64,000 nt of DNA from Fonsecaea monophora (GCF_001642475.1 NW_019173982.1:62001-126000), one strand, 5' to 3'; counted from the first letter of the stretch, positions 1-11,701 are shown. Numbers and translations: made by a program. Notes: generated by a model from the letters alone, not told the origin.

Positions 1-435
1 TTCCGAAAGTTTGCAGTCCAGAGACTCAGCAAAACGTTTGCGGCGCTCTCCATAGCGGAAGTCGCCAAACGGACGTCGCCAGATCCGTCGAATCTCGCCG
101 AGACGAAAGCATATATTGACACATTGATCGTGACTGGCGAACTCAGTGCGGTGGTCACCAGGAGTGAAAGCGGCACCGAGATTCTACGGTTCCTACCGAC
201 GTCAGCATCCGTACGACCCGAAGCACAAGTTGAGTCGGCACTTGTCGCCCAGACGCGAGAGCTACAAGTCCTCCTCAAACACGTTCAAGATACGGAACAT
301 CGACTGGAAATCTCCAAAGAATACATTGACTTCCTGAAGAAGCTCAAGAAGATGAGGGATGACAAGGGAGGCAAGGGGAGTGGGAGGAGAGCAGCGGATG
401 ACGACGTTGATGAGGACGTGATGGAGGAAATCTAG
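1..435 (+). CDS. csn3: COP9 signalosome subunit 3 (3' end, partial)
   Basis: The open frame enters from the left edge in frame 1 and stops at TAG 433-435, giving the last 144 residues. It begins with the end of a PCI domain: the segment VQRLSKTFAALSIAEVAKR resembles the LTKTF-x-LSLQD winged-helix motif of CSN3. A variable stretch and a helical tail (residues about 75-120) follow, ending in Lys-rich then acidic residues (DDDVDEDVMEEI). CSN3 is a scaffold subunit of the COP9 signalosome, the nuclear/cytosolic complex that removes Nedd8 from cullins and so tunes SCF ubiquitin ligases. The 5' part, with the start and most of the PCI helices, lies outside the window. Another PCI protein is the main alternative, but the tail matches CSN3 best. 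Confidence 0.78.
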   Translation, partial: FRKFAVQRLSKTFAALSIAEVAKRTSPDPSNLAETKAYIDTLIVTGELSAVVTRSESGTEILRFLPTSASVRPEAQVESALVAQTRELQVLLKHVQDTEHRLEISKEYIDFLKKLKKMRDDKGGKGSGRRAADDDVDEDVMEEI

Positions 436-1428
436 CATTGCATCTGGGATCCAGGACTCCCATATCATTGATTGGGCTGTGTCCTGACGCTCGCCATGAC
501 TCGACGTCAGTAGACTGTAGACGGCCACGAGGGCCCGAGCGAGTTGAAATCTTCGGCAACTTTGAGACAGAGACTGGGTTTGCAAGCGATCGTCGCATGT
601 CCTGGAAGATGGATCTCATGCGCAAGCACTTCTGAGCGACAGTTTGTGTCTCGTGAAAGTAGTTCATCAGGTAACACATAATATATCCCTCTATGATTGT
701 CTGAGCGATTTCAGATTGCGGAGCCAAGTGCCTGAGGACTGAGCGAGGCTGCACCACCCTTTTTCCTCGCCGCCTAGAATGGCCGTCTCCATCACATCAA
801 ACAGCGTCTTCCTCCTCCTAAATGGTGTCGCACTCTATGTATGTGGAGTTCTGTATAAGGTCAGTGCTTCCATCAAGAGACTACATATCCGAACCCGCTC
901 AAGTCTTTATCAATCCGAGGTTAGCATTGTAATATGTATCAGCAATCCGCAACCTCGGCGAATATTGTTTGTACATGCCTGTTCTTTTTTGTCCCCGACC
1001 AGGCAGACACCCGTGGATGCCAGGGTAAATGGGGCGGATGAATTGAAGACAGTAGGTGGGAACATGTACCGGTATGTCATAGTAATAATTGATATGTACC
1101 CAGTACCTTATGTAGTAATAGGCTAATTAGTGCATGAGGTGTTTTTTTGTCCCGGTCCCTTGTTCCATTCCTGTATCTCCGCGCTGGCTGGCTGGGCTGG
1201 CTGGGGAGATTGGGCGGTACATACATATTAGGATACCAATATTATTGATTTCATTTCTCTTCTCGGTATTGTGGGCCATTTAGATTCGTCTTTTGTGGTG
1301 GGAGGACTGTATTTTACCCGTACCTCACGTCGTATAATAGATAGACGGTGTTGTTGATATACCCTACCTCTATACCTAGTATCCAAGAAACGAGGAAAAC
1401 GACAACACCCCTGCGAGTCCCTGCAACG
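436..1428. other. intergenic region, no supported gene
   Basis: Holds the 3' flank of the CSN3-like gene and the promoter of the SDR. A hydrophobic start codon-led frame at 779 (about 27 residues, then a possible GTCAGT donor) could be a tiny membrane peptide, but nothing confirms it. The end of the stretch is rich in CT/GGCTGG tracts. Confidence 0.5.
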
Positions 1429-2691
1429 ATGCCAACGTACATCATCACGGGGGCGAACAGAGGCCTGGGTCTCGAGTTCGTGCGCCAACTGTCCGCGGAC
1501 AACGACAACAACACCATCATCGCCGCCGTCCGGAGCTTACAAGGCGAGCTGGACGACCTCAAACAACTCGCCTCTCGACCTGGCGCAGCACAGAGCAAAG
1601 TCCACATCCTCGAATGCGACACGGGCGACCTCGCATCGATCCAGGCCTTTGGCGACGCCGTCAGGGACACCCTCGCCGGAAATCCCGTCGACTACCTCGT
1701 CAACAACGCCGGCATCAACGCCACCCCCGAGGAGACCAGTCTGGACATGACGGCCGAGAGTCTGCGGAGGCACATCGACATCAATGTCGTGGGGCCGGCG
1801 GAGACGGTGAAGGTACTGTTGCCGTGTCTGCGCGAGGGCAGCGCGGTGATGAACTTGAGTAGTGGGTTGGGGAGTTGTGGGAAGAAACTGTAAGGGGATT
1901 CATTTCTTTATCCTCTGCCCTGCTGTTCTGTTCTGTGCTGTGTTGGGGTTACTTGTGCCGTGTGGGTGTATTTGTCTCCCATCTATCCCGTCTCCCTTCG
2001 CTTCCCTTACCTCCCCTCCTCCTCTCCCCTTCCAGCTCCTTTCAGAGGCCCCTGTTTTCGTCCGAAAAAGCAAGATCTGGAGAGAGAGAGAGAGAGAGAG
2101 AAAAACCAAATACTCAAACGATATCCACACGTGCGTGTGGTGTGTTATCTACAGACCGAAATGCACTACGTACTCCATCTCGAAGGCCGCCCTGAACATG
2201 TTGACGGTGCACCAGAGCGAGCAGTTGAAGTACCGCGGCATCAAAGTCATTTGCATGGATCCCGGTACGTTCCCTCCCTTATTCCCCTTCATTCCCTATC
2301 CTCTCCTAAAAAAAATCGACACCCTTGATAAAGAGGGATGTATGTGCTTGGCCTTTCGAGGGATATATCCATACACACAAGTACCATGTCCATACTACAC
2401 ATCGACTGGGGAGACTCTACACAAACCTACAAACAACGCTAACCAATTTGGGGATATTCTGTACAGGCTGGGTCAAGACACGAATGGGTGGCGAAGGCGC
2501 AATTCTCGAACCCGACGTCAGCATTTCAGTGAGTTTGTACATATCTCGTACCCGGTACTCCTTTTTTCTCACTCCCGGTCGACACTAACGGCGGTTGGTA
2601 AAACCAGGGAATGCTCAAGACCCTGCACACCCTAAAAGACTCGGACTCGGGAAAGTTCTACACGTACACGGGGGATTTGGTGCCGTGGTAG
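1429..2691 (+). CDS. short-chain dehydrogenase/reductase (C-factor-like SDR)
   Basis: Four exons, 1429-1889, 2155-2264, 2467-2528 and 2608-2691, give 238 residues, typical of a classical SDR. The start is the ATG opening MPTYIITGANRGLGLEF, whose TGxxxGxG loop binds the nicotinamide nucleotide. Further landmarks are the NNAG motif (VNNAGI, about residue 89), the SSG serine region at the end of exon 1, and YSISK with the catalytic Tyr and Lys at the start of exon 2, followed by DPG|WVKT across intron 2. All three introns are GT-AG and join in frame. Intron 1 (265 nt) carries a long GA repeat; the others are 202 and 79 nt. The substrate cannot be told. The closest match in style is the C-factor/sniffer-like cytosolic SDR group that reduces carbonyl compounds. 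Confidence 0.88.
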
Positions 2692-3398
2692 TGGTAGTAT
2701 AGAGCCCTGCTGGGGGGGGGGGGGGGGGGGCGAGAGGAGTGTTGAGGTACGAAAGACATGGTGGATAGAACAGTATTTTCGGGGTGCGGAGAACGGTAGA
2801 TCCATAAGAGACATACACATATATAGATGTAGAGAGACAATTCGACACGAAGCCCTGTACCTGACAAGATAACATAGTAGGTTTCAGGCAGTTCACCCAA
2901 CTGGGCTGGGATACTTCATATCAAGCATCAAGGACGAAAAGAACGTCAGTATGGCAATATACGAAATATTTTTGTCCGTAAGTACATATTCGTATAAACC
3001 TGGGATGATAGCGACAGACAATAAACTTGCTGCTTATCTCGCCTACCCTTCCCTTGATATTCTGTGCGCAGAGCGTCGCTTATCGCTTCGCGGCTCATGG
3101 CTGGCATCACTCCAAAGCCCAGCCAGACCATCCGAACTGGAACCACTCTGCGCTTCATCTCCAACTGAGGCCTGCAAAGGCCCAAATCCAACCGCTGAGA
3201 GGAGTGAGGCAGTACACACCAAACGGCAAACCTGGAACTAATCTAATAGATGGATTGAATCAGCCTTTCAATTTGCAAACCGACCTATACTCCTGCCGTT
3301 TGTTTGCGAAGAACGAAGGGTATCCGCCTATTGACACAGTTTGATCCTGCCCTCGTCTGCTTCTCCTGCAGGAATTTTCCACTATTCACCTAGTCTCC
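2692..3398. other. intergenic region between SDR and ISU1 3' ends
   Basis: Convergent 3' flanks of the SDR and the Fe-S scaffold gene. Short open frames at 2951-3344 show no recognisable domain and no start context. Apart from the poly-G tract I see nothing else here. Confidence 0.5.
2712..2730. repeat. poly-G tract (19 G)
   Basis: An uninterrupted run of 19 G lies 20 bp past the SDR stop codon, so probably in its 3' UTR. Such runs form G-quadruplexes and are prone to length change and sequencing error, so the exact length is uncertain. Confidence 0.85.
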
Positions 3399-4185
3399 TC
3401 AAGCCGTCGCACTCGCACCGGTATCGGTCGTCGCAGTGACTCGCTCAATTTCAATCTTGGGCATGCCCGCCGAGGCGGAACCCAAGTCTGTCACCTTGGC
3501 CTTGGGGTCTAGGAAAAGACACAGTTAATCACATTACTCAAACATCTTTGGAAGATGGACCTACTTTTCTTGTAATAGTCGCCAATGGCACTCTTGATAG
3601 CATCCTCCGCGAGCATCGAACAATGTAGTTTGACGGGCGGCAGACACAGTTCCTTTGCAATCTCTGTGTTGCGGATCTTTCCTGCCTGTTCTAGTGTCAT
3701 GCCGCGTACCAGCTCGGTGAGGTACGATGAGGAGGCGATCGCCGAACCGCATCCGAAGGTCTTGAACTTGACGTCGCTGATCGTTTGGGTGTTGGGATCG
3801 ACCTTGATCTGCAGTTTCATCACATCGCCGCAAGCGGGCGCTCCGACGAGGCCTGTGTGTGACGAATCTGTCAGCCTGTGTTGTGGAAGAAATGGGTTTT
3901 CGACCGAAGCTCGCTCTTTTCCACACAATGGCCGAGCTCCGGAACGTGCACAAATCTTGTTCGAATCGACCTACCTGTTCCAACATCCACCGCAGATTTA
4001 TCCATCGAGCCAACATTTCTTGGATTCGAATAATGATCAAGGACCTTCTCGTGATAGCTTCGTCGCTGCTGCGAGACGGCGGCGGATCTGAGTGGTGATG
4101 AGGAGGCGATACTCGGTCGGACAGCGGAGGTTTGGACCGAGGTGCGCATTGCGCGCGGAATGGCAAGGAGAGCTCTTCGTGACAT
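3399..4185 (-). CDS. ISU1: mitochondrial iron-sulfur cluster scaffold ISU1/IscU
   Basis: Three exons on the minus strand (4185-3975, 3852-3565, 3508-3399) encode 202 residues. The first 43 or so are basic and Ser/Arg-rich with no acid, a mitochondrial presequence. The conserved core begins YHEKVLDHYSNPRNVGS and carries the three cluster-ligand cysteines in GAPACGD, KTFGCGSAIASS and KLHCSMLAED. LPPVK, just before the third cysteine, is the binding site for the Hsp70 Ssq1. The protein is the matrix platform on which Nfs1, frataxin and Yah1 build [2Fe-2S] clusters before transfer to Grx5 and ISA proteins. The introns are 122 and 56 nt. A short charged C-terminal extension after the core is fungal. 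It is divergent from the PC4/Sub1 gene. Confidence 0.96.
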
Positions 4186-4687
4186 GGCGGCTGCGTATAA
4201 TTGGTATGTGTGGTTCTGTGCGGTCGTGGGATGCTGTAGATTGTAGGATCAGACGTTGAAGAAAAGAGTGTGTAGGTTGTTGAGTGAGTCTGAAGTAATA
4301 TCGAGAGGTGCTGCGTCAAAAAGTAATTGACGAAAGTTGTCGAACCCTTCGATGGCAAAGGAGGGGGTATCAATCAGTTCTCATTGGCTGCCTTTCACGT
4401 GATCTTTGCGCTAATCCTGTTTAAGGGATGACGTCGCTCCATCTCGGTCGACTTTTCCGTGTTACGACTGGCGTGGAGGGACATCGAATCAAGTAATTGC
4501 GAGCGACAACCACGACGCGCCTAAAACGAGATCCGCGTTAACCTTGAACAAGATGGAGACAACTCGGAAGGACAGACCATCATCGTCCAAGACGCCCAAG
4601 AAGGACCACCTCAAGAATCCCTCTCATCCGTACACCTTTGAACACCTTCACAACGCGTACATCACCTCTCTGTCACACGGCAGCAAT
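4186..4687. promoter_or_regulatory. divergent promoter between ISU1 and the PC4/Sub1 gene
   Basis: The roughly 0.5 kb between the two genes holds an inverted CCAAT box (ATTGG at 4383), an E-box CACGTG at 4396-4401 and a CRE-like TGACGTCG at 4429-4436. CCAAT boxes recruit the Hap complex, which with HapX controls Fe-S genes in ascomycetes, so a role in iron control of ISU1 is plausible but only inferred. If the coactivator starts at 4553 instead of 4688, the right part is coding. Confidence 0.45.
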
Positions 4688-5215
4688 ATGCCCCTCCCGT
4701 CCAAGAAGAGAAAGTCCGCAATCAACGACGACAGTGACGTGGATGTATCCACCACCAAACGTGGGAAAGGTGCATCGGGAAGTGCTTTCGTACCGTCCTC
4801 AAAACCGCAGGTGGACTCGGATGGGAATTCATACTGGGAAATCTCAAAGGCGAGGCGCGTGACCCTGTCCGAGTTCAAGGGCAAGAAATTGGTCAACATC
4901 AGAGAGTATTATGAGAAGGACAAGGAATGGCTGCCAGGAAAGAAGGTATACATGCCGTGCATATATGGGACATGTGAGAGTACTGACCCGTGGTTCCAGG
5001 GCATCTCAATGAGCATTGAGCAATATTCAGCCTTCGTCCAGATTATGCCTCAAATCGAAAACGTACTCAAGTCACAAGGCGAAAAGGTGCCTCGGCCAAA
5101 TTACGACGGAAGTGCCCCTACTGCGGACGATGGAAGCAAACCAGAAGACGCGGAGGAAGATGAAGAGATGGACAGGAAGCCTAATATCGAAGCTACTAGT
5201 GACGAAGACGAGTGA
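4688..5215 (+). CDS. SUB1: RNA polymerase II transcriptional coactivator, PC4/Sub1 type
   Basis: Exons 4688-4945 and 5000-5215 give 157 residues from the start MPLPSKKRK. An in-frame ATG at 4553 would add 45 residues; I prefer 4688 because homologues usually begin directly with a basic KKRK stretch. The protein has a Ser/Lys-rich N-terminal region, then the PC4 single-stranded DNA-binding fold (YWEISKARRVTLSEFKG, about residues 48-110), then an acidic tail typical of fungal Sub1. Sub1 works in the nucleus at promoters with TFIIB and the pre-initiation complex and in 3'-end formation. The 54-nt intron has no stop and is a multiple of three, so retaining it would add 18 residues inside the DNA-binding fold. 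Confidence 0.92.
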   Translation: MPLPSKKRKSAINDDSDVDVSTTKRGKGASGSAFVPSSKPQVDSDGNSYWEISKARRVTLSEFKGKKLVNIREYYEKDKEWLPGKKVYMPCIYGTCESTDPWFQGISMSIEQYSAFVQIMPQIENVLKSQGEKVPRPNYDGSAPTADDGSKPEDAEEDEEMDRKPNIEATSDEDE

Positions 5216-5455
5216 GAGTATCACCTGATAGCACACTCGGCTGCACAGAGACACCCCTTTCAATGGGTGGAGTAGCGAATGGTCGATGATGAGCTTCAAT
5301 TAGCAAGCGCAGTCCAAGAAACCACCGAAAGATCAAGCATGTCGACATTTGTACATGAACAAAGGCTGTGGTATGTATCGATCGGCCCTTGCGAGGCGTC
5401 TAGCTGACATGACAGATGTGGTCTGAAGCATTCTAGCTTCTGGTGATGGACACAA

Positions 5456-8400
5456 TCAAGAGCTGGACTCCCATTCCGCCAGTCGGGATGCAAGGCTTCC
5501 CTTCTTCCAATGCTTCTCATAGTCTTCTCTCAGCTGGACTTGGGATTCTGCACCCGCCTTGCCATAACCACCGCCACCAGGTGTCATCTAGAGGAAGAAT
5601 CAGTCAGCTTGTGCCTCCGAAACCCTTCGCGGAATAGGAACAAATATGACTTACCACAATGATCCTCTCGCCAGGCTGCATGCTAGCAGTGTTCTTGGCT
5701 CCGAGGTTGATATACCTCTCCACATACTCATTGTCGTCTCCAGATTCTCGTCTCTTCCCATCATGCTCACCTCCTAAGCCTTTGCTCTCCCCCTTTTTGA
5801 TCTTCCTTACCCAGATATTCTTACCGCATTGAGCATCACCTCCTCCGTGCAATCCGTAGGGCCTGTACACTCTCCGCTCACTCAAGATGCTGACTTGCAC
5901 AGGGATACGGAACTCGATGTCGCGAATCACACCATCTCCACCTTTGTGTTGACCCACACCACCACTGCCAGCCCTGAGACTGAACTCCCGCAAGATCACA
6001 GGGTATCTGCGCTCAAAGACCTCCGCATCTGTAATCCTAGTGTTTGTCATGTGCGTGTGCACACCACTTGTTCCCTCCCAGTCCTTACCCGCGCCACTTC
6101 CACCCGCAATAGTTTCGTAGTATCCGAACCCTTTCTGCTCGGTCCCACCCTTCATATTCCCACCGAAGCCGAATGTCAGGTTGTTGCAGTCTCCTTGGCT
6201 CGCTGCACAGGCCTCGAAGCACTTGAACACCACGTCTGTGACACGCTGGCTGGTCAAGACGTTACCGCCCACCACGGCGGCCTTCTCGCTCGGGGAGAGG
6301 AAACAACCCGGCGGGATGCGTACTTCTACTGGCTTGAGACATCCCTGGTTCAAAGGGATGTCCTGGTCAATCAGACATCTCAGGCAGTAAATGATGGCCG
6401 AGTACGTCACCGCTTCGGGCGCGTTAATGTTGCCATATACCTCTGGACCGGTGCCTTCAAAGTCAAACAGGGCTTCTCCTTTCTCGGGGTCGATCTTGAT
6501 CTTCAGGCATATGGGGCTGCCATCATCCATGTAGTCAATCGCCTGAAGCTGCTGGCCTTCGAACCTCTTGTACACTTCCTTCAACAACTCCCGCACCGAC
6601 CGCTCGGCGTTGTCCTGGATGTTCTGCATGTAGAACTGCACGACCTCCTCGCCGTAGTCCTCGATCAGCGCGCTGATCAGGTTGATGCCCTTCTGGTTGG
6701 CGGCGATCTGGGCCTTGAGGTCGTTGATGTTGTCAGCCAGGCACCGCGTGCCGCTGCATTCGGGATACTGGGCGGGCTCGTCGTACAGCAGCTCGGTGAT
6801 GCGCTTCTCGTCGAATTTGCCCTCCGACACGAGCTTCTCCGACTTGATGGCCGCGCCTTCTTGGTACAGCTCGCGCGAATGCGGGGGCATGCTGCCGGGC
6901 AAGATGCCGCCAATGTCGGCGTGATGGGCGCGCGAGGCGACGTAGAAGATAATCTTGTCGCCGGAAAAGGCGGGCGTCACGACCGTGATGTCCGGGAGAT
7001 GCGTGCCCCCGTACTCCGGGTGGTTGGACACGATGACATCCCCGCGCTTCAGTTTGCCCTTCCAGATCTCGGCCTGCGTGCGCACGCACGTCGACATGCT
7101 GCCCAGGTGGACGGGCAGGTGCGGGGCGTTGGCGACGAGGCCGCCCTCGGCGTCGAAGAGCGCGCAGGAATAGTCCAGCCGTTCCTTGACGTTGGTGCTC
7201 ACAGACGTCTTTTGCAGCGCGCGGCCCATCTGTTCTGCGATGGCCATGAAGCGGTGCGCGAAGATGGACAGCAGGATCGGGTCGACTTCCTTTGTGTTGA
7301 CCTTTTTCACCGTTCCCTCGTCGCCGATGTTGATCACCACGTGTGTCTCGATGATCAGGGCCGACGCCTTGGGGTCGATGATGATGGTCTGCGTCCCGTC
7401 CGCGATGATGGCGGGACCCGGGACGCGCGTGCCCACGTCGAGGTCTTCCAGTCGGTAGATCTTTGTGGGAACACGGCCCCCTTCAAAGTAGACCTCCGAC
7501 GTCGTGTAGGCCTTGTCCTTAGCCACATCCTTGGGGCTGATCTCCTTGAGTTGCTGGTCTGCCGTCTTGGACATGCCCCGGAAGGACTTTCCTATCCCAC
7601 GCACGCGCACGTCATCCACGATGATGTCTCTGTCGGGAAGGGTGAAGCCGAATTCCTGCTCGTGCTGGCGGACGAACGCAGCGCCAAAGGCCCAGTCGTC
7701 TCCGTCATAAAGTTCCTTTGCTTCCTCCGGGCTCGGCTTGATGACCATCAACGCGGATTCCGTGCCGCGATATCGCATGTTGAGGTACTCTTCATACTCG
7801 ATCGAGTCGTCGGAGAAGCCCTGGTCCTTTAGGCGCTTGCGGGAACGTTCCTTGAGTTCGTTCATCTTTACTTTTAGATCATCTCGGGCGGAGCCCTTTT
7901 TCATATCCCAAACGTGGGACTCGGGGACTTGGTTTTCGTCCACGACGTCGGCGAGCGCCATTCCGTAGGCGGACAGGACAGACGAGTATCGGTGGACGAG
8001 GATTTGTCTGATCCCCAAGGATTCAGCGATTGCCACGGCATGTTGACCTCCCGCACCGCCAAATGTCGCGAGTCGATGTTGTGAGGTATCGTGCCCTCGG
8101 GCCTCAGTTAAGGATCGAATCGGCCTCGTCATGGTCTCATTGGCGATCTTGATGAAGCCGTACGCGACCTCGTCGGCCGACATGCTCTTATCCGTCTTGC
8201 TGTTGATCTCCTTTGTGAGCTCTTCGAAGAGCTTCTTGCTGGCTTCGGGATCGAGTCCCTCGTCTTCATTTTTGCCGAAAATCTTGGGGAAGAAGTCCGG
8301 GAGCAGTCGACCAAGGAAGAGGTTTGCATCTGTCACGGTGAGCGGACCACCCTTTCTGTAGCATGCTGGTCCAGGGTGTGCACCGGCAGACTCCGGTCCA

Positions 8401-9667
8401 ACGACAAACAAGCCATTTCTGAAGAATAACCGGGAGCCGCCCCCTGCGGCTACAGTGTTTATGTCCAGCTGGGGGGATTGGATGGTGACTCCGGCGGTGG
8501 TGGTCTCGAAAACGTGCTCGTATCTCCCGGCACCATATCGACTGACATCCGTGCTCGTACCACCCATATCGAATCCAATGACAGGGGTTTTGGTCTCGGG
8601 GTCGTATGAGGTCAATGCATAACCAACAACACCGCCTGCCGGACCGGACAGAATTGCTCGCAAGCCAGAGAACTGATCCACATCCACGAGACCACCGTCA
8701 GACTGCATGAATTCACACCTTGCGCCTCTATCGCCTTCTTCCTTCTTGACGCTCTCCGTCCCCAATCCGCCCTCAAAGCCGGCCTGGAAGCCAGAAATGT
8801 ATTTCCTGATGGCTGGCGTGAGGTAGGCATCCGCACAGGCCGACGTCGCCCGAGGAACCAACTTGATCATAGGCATGAGTTCGTGACTGAGACTTACGTG
8901 CTCGAAACCAGTCTCGCGGGCAAGCTTGCCAACCAGCGCTTCGTGATCGGGAAACGTGTACCCGTGCATCAAGCACACCGCCATGCTTCGGAAGCCTTCG
9001 TCGAAAAGTTCCTTAAGTTGACCCTTGATTCTATCCTCCTCGGGCCTTCGTAGTATCCTGACGGCCTCCCCCGACAGGCCTTGGACCAGCTCGCTGGTTT
9101 TGTAGTTCTCGTGACTGGTTTCCGCTTTCGTCTTGTGCCGGGTAGGATCTTCGGCGTAGTCTTCCAGCGTCACTCTTTCATCCACCTCGACGACTTTCTG
9201 ATATAGGACGTCTGGTCTTCGAATGGCCAGATCGAAGATCTTCGGGCGAGACTGGTTCCCAATCTCCAAGCAGTCTTTAAACCCCTTGGTCACGACCATG
9301 GCCATCTTCTCCCCTTTACGCTCCAGCAATGCATTGGTAGCGACGGTCGTGCCCATGCGAATGCTCTCTATCTTACTCGTGTCGAGTGCTTCGCCTCGGG
9401 GAATCTCTCGACCCGTGAACTTCGACATGAGTCTTCGAATCCCTTCCAGGGGCGCATCGTCGTAGTTCGAAGGGTCCTCCGACAGAAGTTTGATGATAAT
9501 GTCATCTTCCATGCGCCCCGTGCCTGGGTTCCCAACGCAGTCCGTGAACGTCCCCCCTCGCTGTGCCAGGTCAGATTCAGATACCCTGAAGACGAACAGT
9601 GGAGGCCTGGTAAACTCACGTCGATGGCAATGCGGATGCCTCTTTCTGCGCCCCCAGCGTCCCCCAT
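5456..9667 (-). CDS. OXP1: 5-oxoprolinase (ATP-hydrolysing)
   Basis: Three exons (9667-9620, 9560-5655, 5587-5456) encode 1361 residues, close to the usual length of about 1,290. It hydrolyses 5-oxo-L-proline to L-glutamate with ATP in the cytosol, the last step that recovers glutamate from glutathione breakdown. The N-terminal half is hydantoinase A-like: IAID|RGGTFTDC spans intron 1, with GTTVATNALLERKGE, GPAGGVVGYAL and the actin-like ATP motif GFDMGGTSTDVSRY downstream. The second half is hydantoinase B-like (SNHPEYGGTHLPD, HHADIGGILPGSMPP), and the protein ends in the Gly-rich MTPGGGGYGKAG segment encoded by exon 3. The introns are 59 and 67 nt. The start lies close to the conserved RGGTFTD motif, as in homologues. 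A long open frame on the opposite strand (5829-7832) is a codon-bias shadow. Confidence 0.96.
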
Positions 9668-10356
9668 TGTGAAGACCTTGATCGAGTTGAAGATGGGGTT
9701 TGAAGTCGACGTTCAGCCAAAGAAATGTCCTGTTGTAAGAAGCCGGAACCCAGTCCGGAGAGTCACGCCAGAGCCTCAGATGGTTCTCATAGGAGAAGTC
9801 CGTGTCGATGGATCGTCTGCATCCACCTTGCCTGATAACCTGAGGAGGTCGAAGGACAGATTGACTAGCAAATGAAGACAACGCCCAGGGTGGAAGTATA
9901 CACCTTTAAAGTCGAATCATATAGTTATACCACAATCCTTGTCTGGCATCATGGTACAATGGATGGAAAAGCAGTGGGCGGTTTCGTCATAGCAATTTGT
10001 CACTTTGGCGTCTTTCAGATAAAAGTCTCACCGTATTAATTACAGTAGAGAACATAAGCGCGAGATGCATAAATCGCAGAGATGTCCGAACGCTTCTGTG
10101 CGAATGCGATGGACATACAGCTCAAGTGAAGAATTGTCATCCAACAACCATTTCCCATGAAATACTTGTACACACCTCTTGCCGGCCGTGTATCCCGAAC
10201 AGATCCTCTCCAAATCAAAGGACGAGCTAAAGCCAGTTCACCTTCACTTTCATACGCCGCATTGATCTTCGTTCAAAAAAAGTCGCTCAATTCCGTAGTT
10301 GAGCAATCGCCTTGTGGGCGGCACATTGGGTAGTCTCCCAGTCCTTCCCACGGAGA
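9668..10356. other. intergenic region: 5-oxoprolinase promoter and Aurora 3' flank
   Basis: About 0.7 kb upstream of the 5-oxoprolinase and downstream of the kinase. It is AT-richer than the neighbouring exons, as expected for a promoter plus a 3' UTR. No gene or convincing motif was found. Confidence 0.5.
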
Positions 10357-11701
10357 CTATGAATCAGAGCTCGAGTCTCTATCCTTGCTACTCCCAGATG
10401 CTCTCTGAAAGCCTCGTTCGCCACCCTTTGTTATACAGTGCTTGACAACCCACGGATGTCGGAGGACATCATCAAGTGGAATTCGCTTCTCGGGGTCCAG
10501 GACCAATAGCTGTAACACGTCGTTAGCAACCTTCCAGAAATACGACAAAATGCGTGATCAACTCACCCGCATGATGAGATCCTTTGCTTCAGGACTGACA
10601 AAGCTGGGAACCGTCATGTCGCATCGTGCAATCCTTCGCTGTGTCATGATTGTGGTGTCCTCAAAGGGCGCTTCTCCAACCAGGAACTCATACGTCAAAA
10701 CACCCAAGCTCCATAGATCGACCTTTTCGTTATAGAAATTGTCGGAGCTTCCAGGCTTAAGCATCTCGGGAGGCAGGTAATCTAATGTGCCGCACATTGT
10801 TTGTCTTCGGTTGTTTGGAGCATGCACTGACCAGCCAAAGTCTGAAATCTTGATCTCTCCGTGGATGCCGACCAGAATGTTTTCGGGTTTGATATCTCTG
10901 TGCATGACATGCTTTTTGTGCAGATACTTGAGGGCGGCGGCCATCTGAGCAATGTATTGTGCGGCCTTCCACTCCGGGAAACGACCTTCTTTTCGGAGAT
11001 GCTTATACAGCTCTCCCTTGCCCGCGAATTCGAGGATGAGGAACACTCGCTTGCTGTCGTGAAAATGACCAAAGAGTCTCAGAATATTCGGATGTCTGAG
11101 GTTTGACTGAATTTCGATTTCTCTTCGAACTTGCTTCTCCACTTTGCCTTGTTGCAGCTCGGATTTGTGAAGGACCTTGAGAGCGCACACGAAACCCGAT
11201 GACCTTTCTCGTGCGAGATATACTCGGCCGAACTTTCCCTTTCCGAGCGGTTTTCCTATCTCAAACATCCCAAGGTGGAATTGTTTGGGTGCTTGTGGCT
11301 GGTCAAAGAAGAATTTGGGGGCGGATCTATTGCGTATGGAGTCATCGCTCTCATCAGATTCTCGGGCAGCCTGGAGGGCTACCCGCACTGGCGAAGGTGG
11401 ATGGGTCGGAACAGTTGTTGTGGTTGTTATTGTTGCGATTGAGGCAGTGTTCTGTTTCGATTCTGTGGTGACTTGGAGAGGATACTTGACAAGATTTGTC
11501 CGGGATTGAGTTGAGGAAACGGTTGGTAATACTCCCGGACCAGCGCTCTATTGCGACAGAGTTAGGATAAAGTGTGTGAAAGCAAGGAGGGTTATAAAAC
11601 GAGCAACTTACCTTTGATTTGAGCATTGTTGTCGTGGGTGCCTCATTTTCGTCGTTGACACTGAGGTGTTCGAAGCGAGATTCCAACGTCTTGGTGGCCA
11701 T
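10357..11701 (-). CDS. Aurora-family serine/threonine kinase (Ipl1/Ark1 type)
   Basis: Three exons (11701-11612, 11547-10567, 10509-10357) give 407 residues. A Ser/Thr-rich N-terminal tail of about 120 residues leads into the kinase domain. Visible elements are the Gly-rich loop GKGKFGRVY, the ATP lysine in CALKVL (Lys154), HRDIKPEN (Asp248) and DFGWS (Asp266); Trp after DFG is the Aurora hallmark. The activation loop RRQTMCGTLDYLPPEM has its phospho-threonine near Thr280. The C-lobe ends at LLVLDPEKRI...HPWV, then a Ser/Asp tail. Aurora with INCENP and survivin forms the chromosomal passenger complex that corrects kinetochore attachment and drives cytokinesis. Ascomycetes usually have one Aurora. 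The introns are 64 and 57 nt. It is divergent from TIP41. Confidence 0.95.

Noticed and set aside
779..1126. Small hydrophobic ORF with a possible GTCAGT donor
   Set aside because: A 39-residue spliced peptide can be drawn, but there is no homology, no strong start context and the 3' exon encodes only twelve residues.
5829..7832. 667-codon open frame on the plus strand, opposite the 5-oxoprolinase
   Set aside because: It lies entirely within a well-conserved gene on the other strand; its composition follows from codon bias and it shows no domain of its own.
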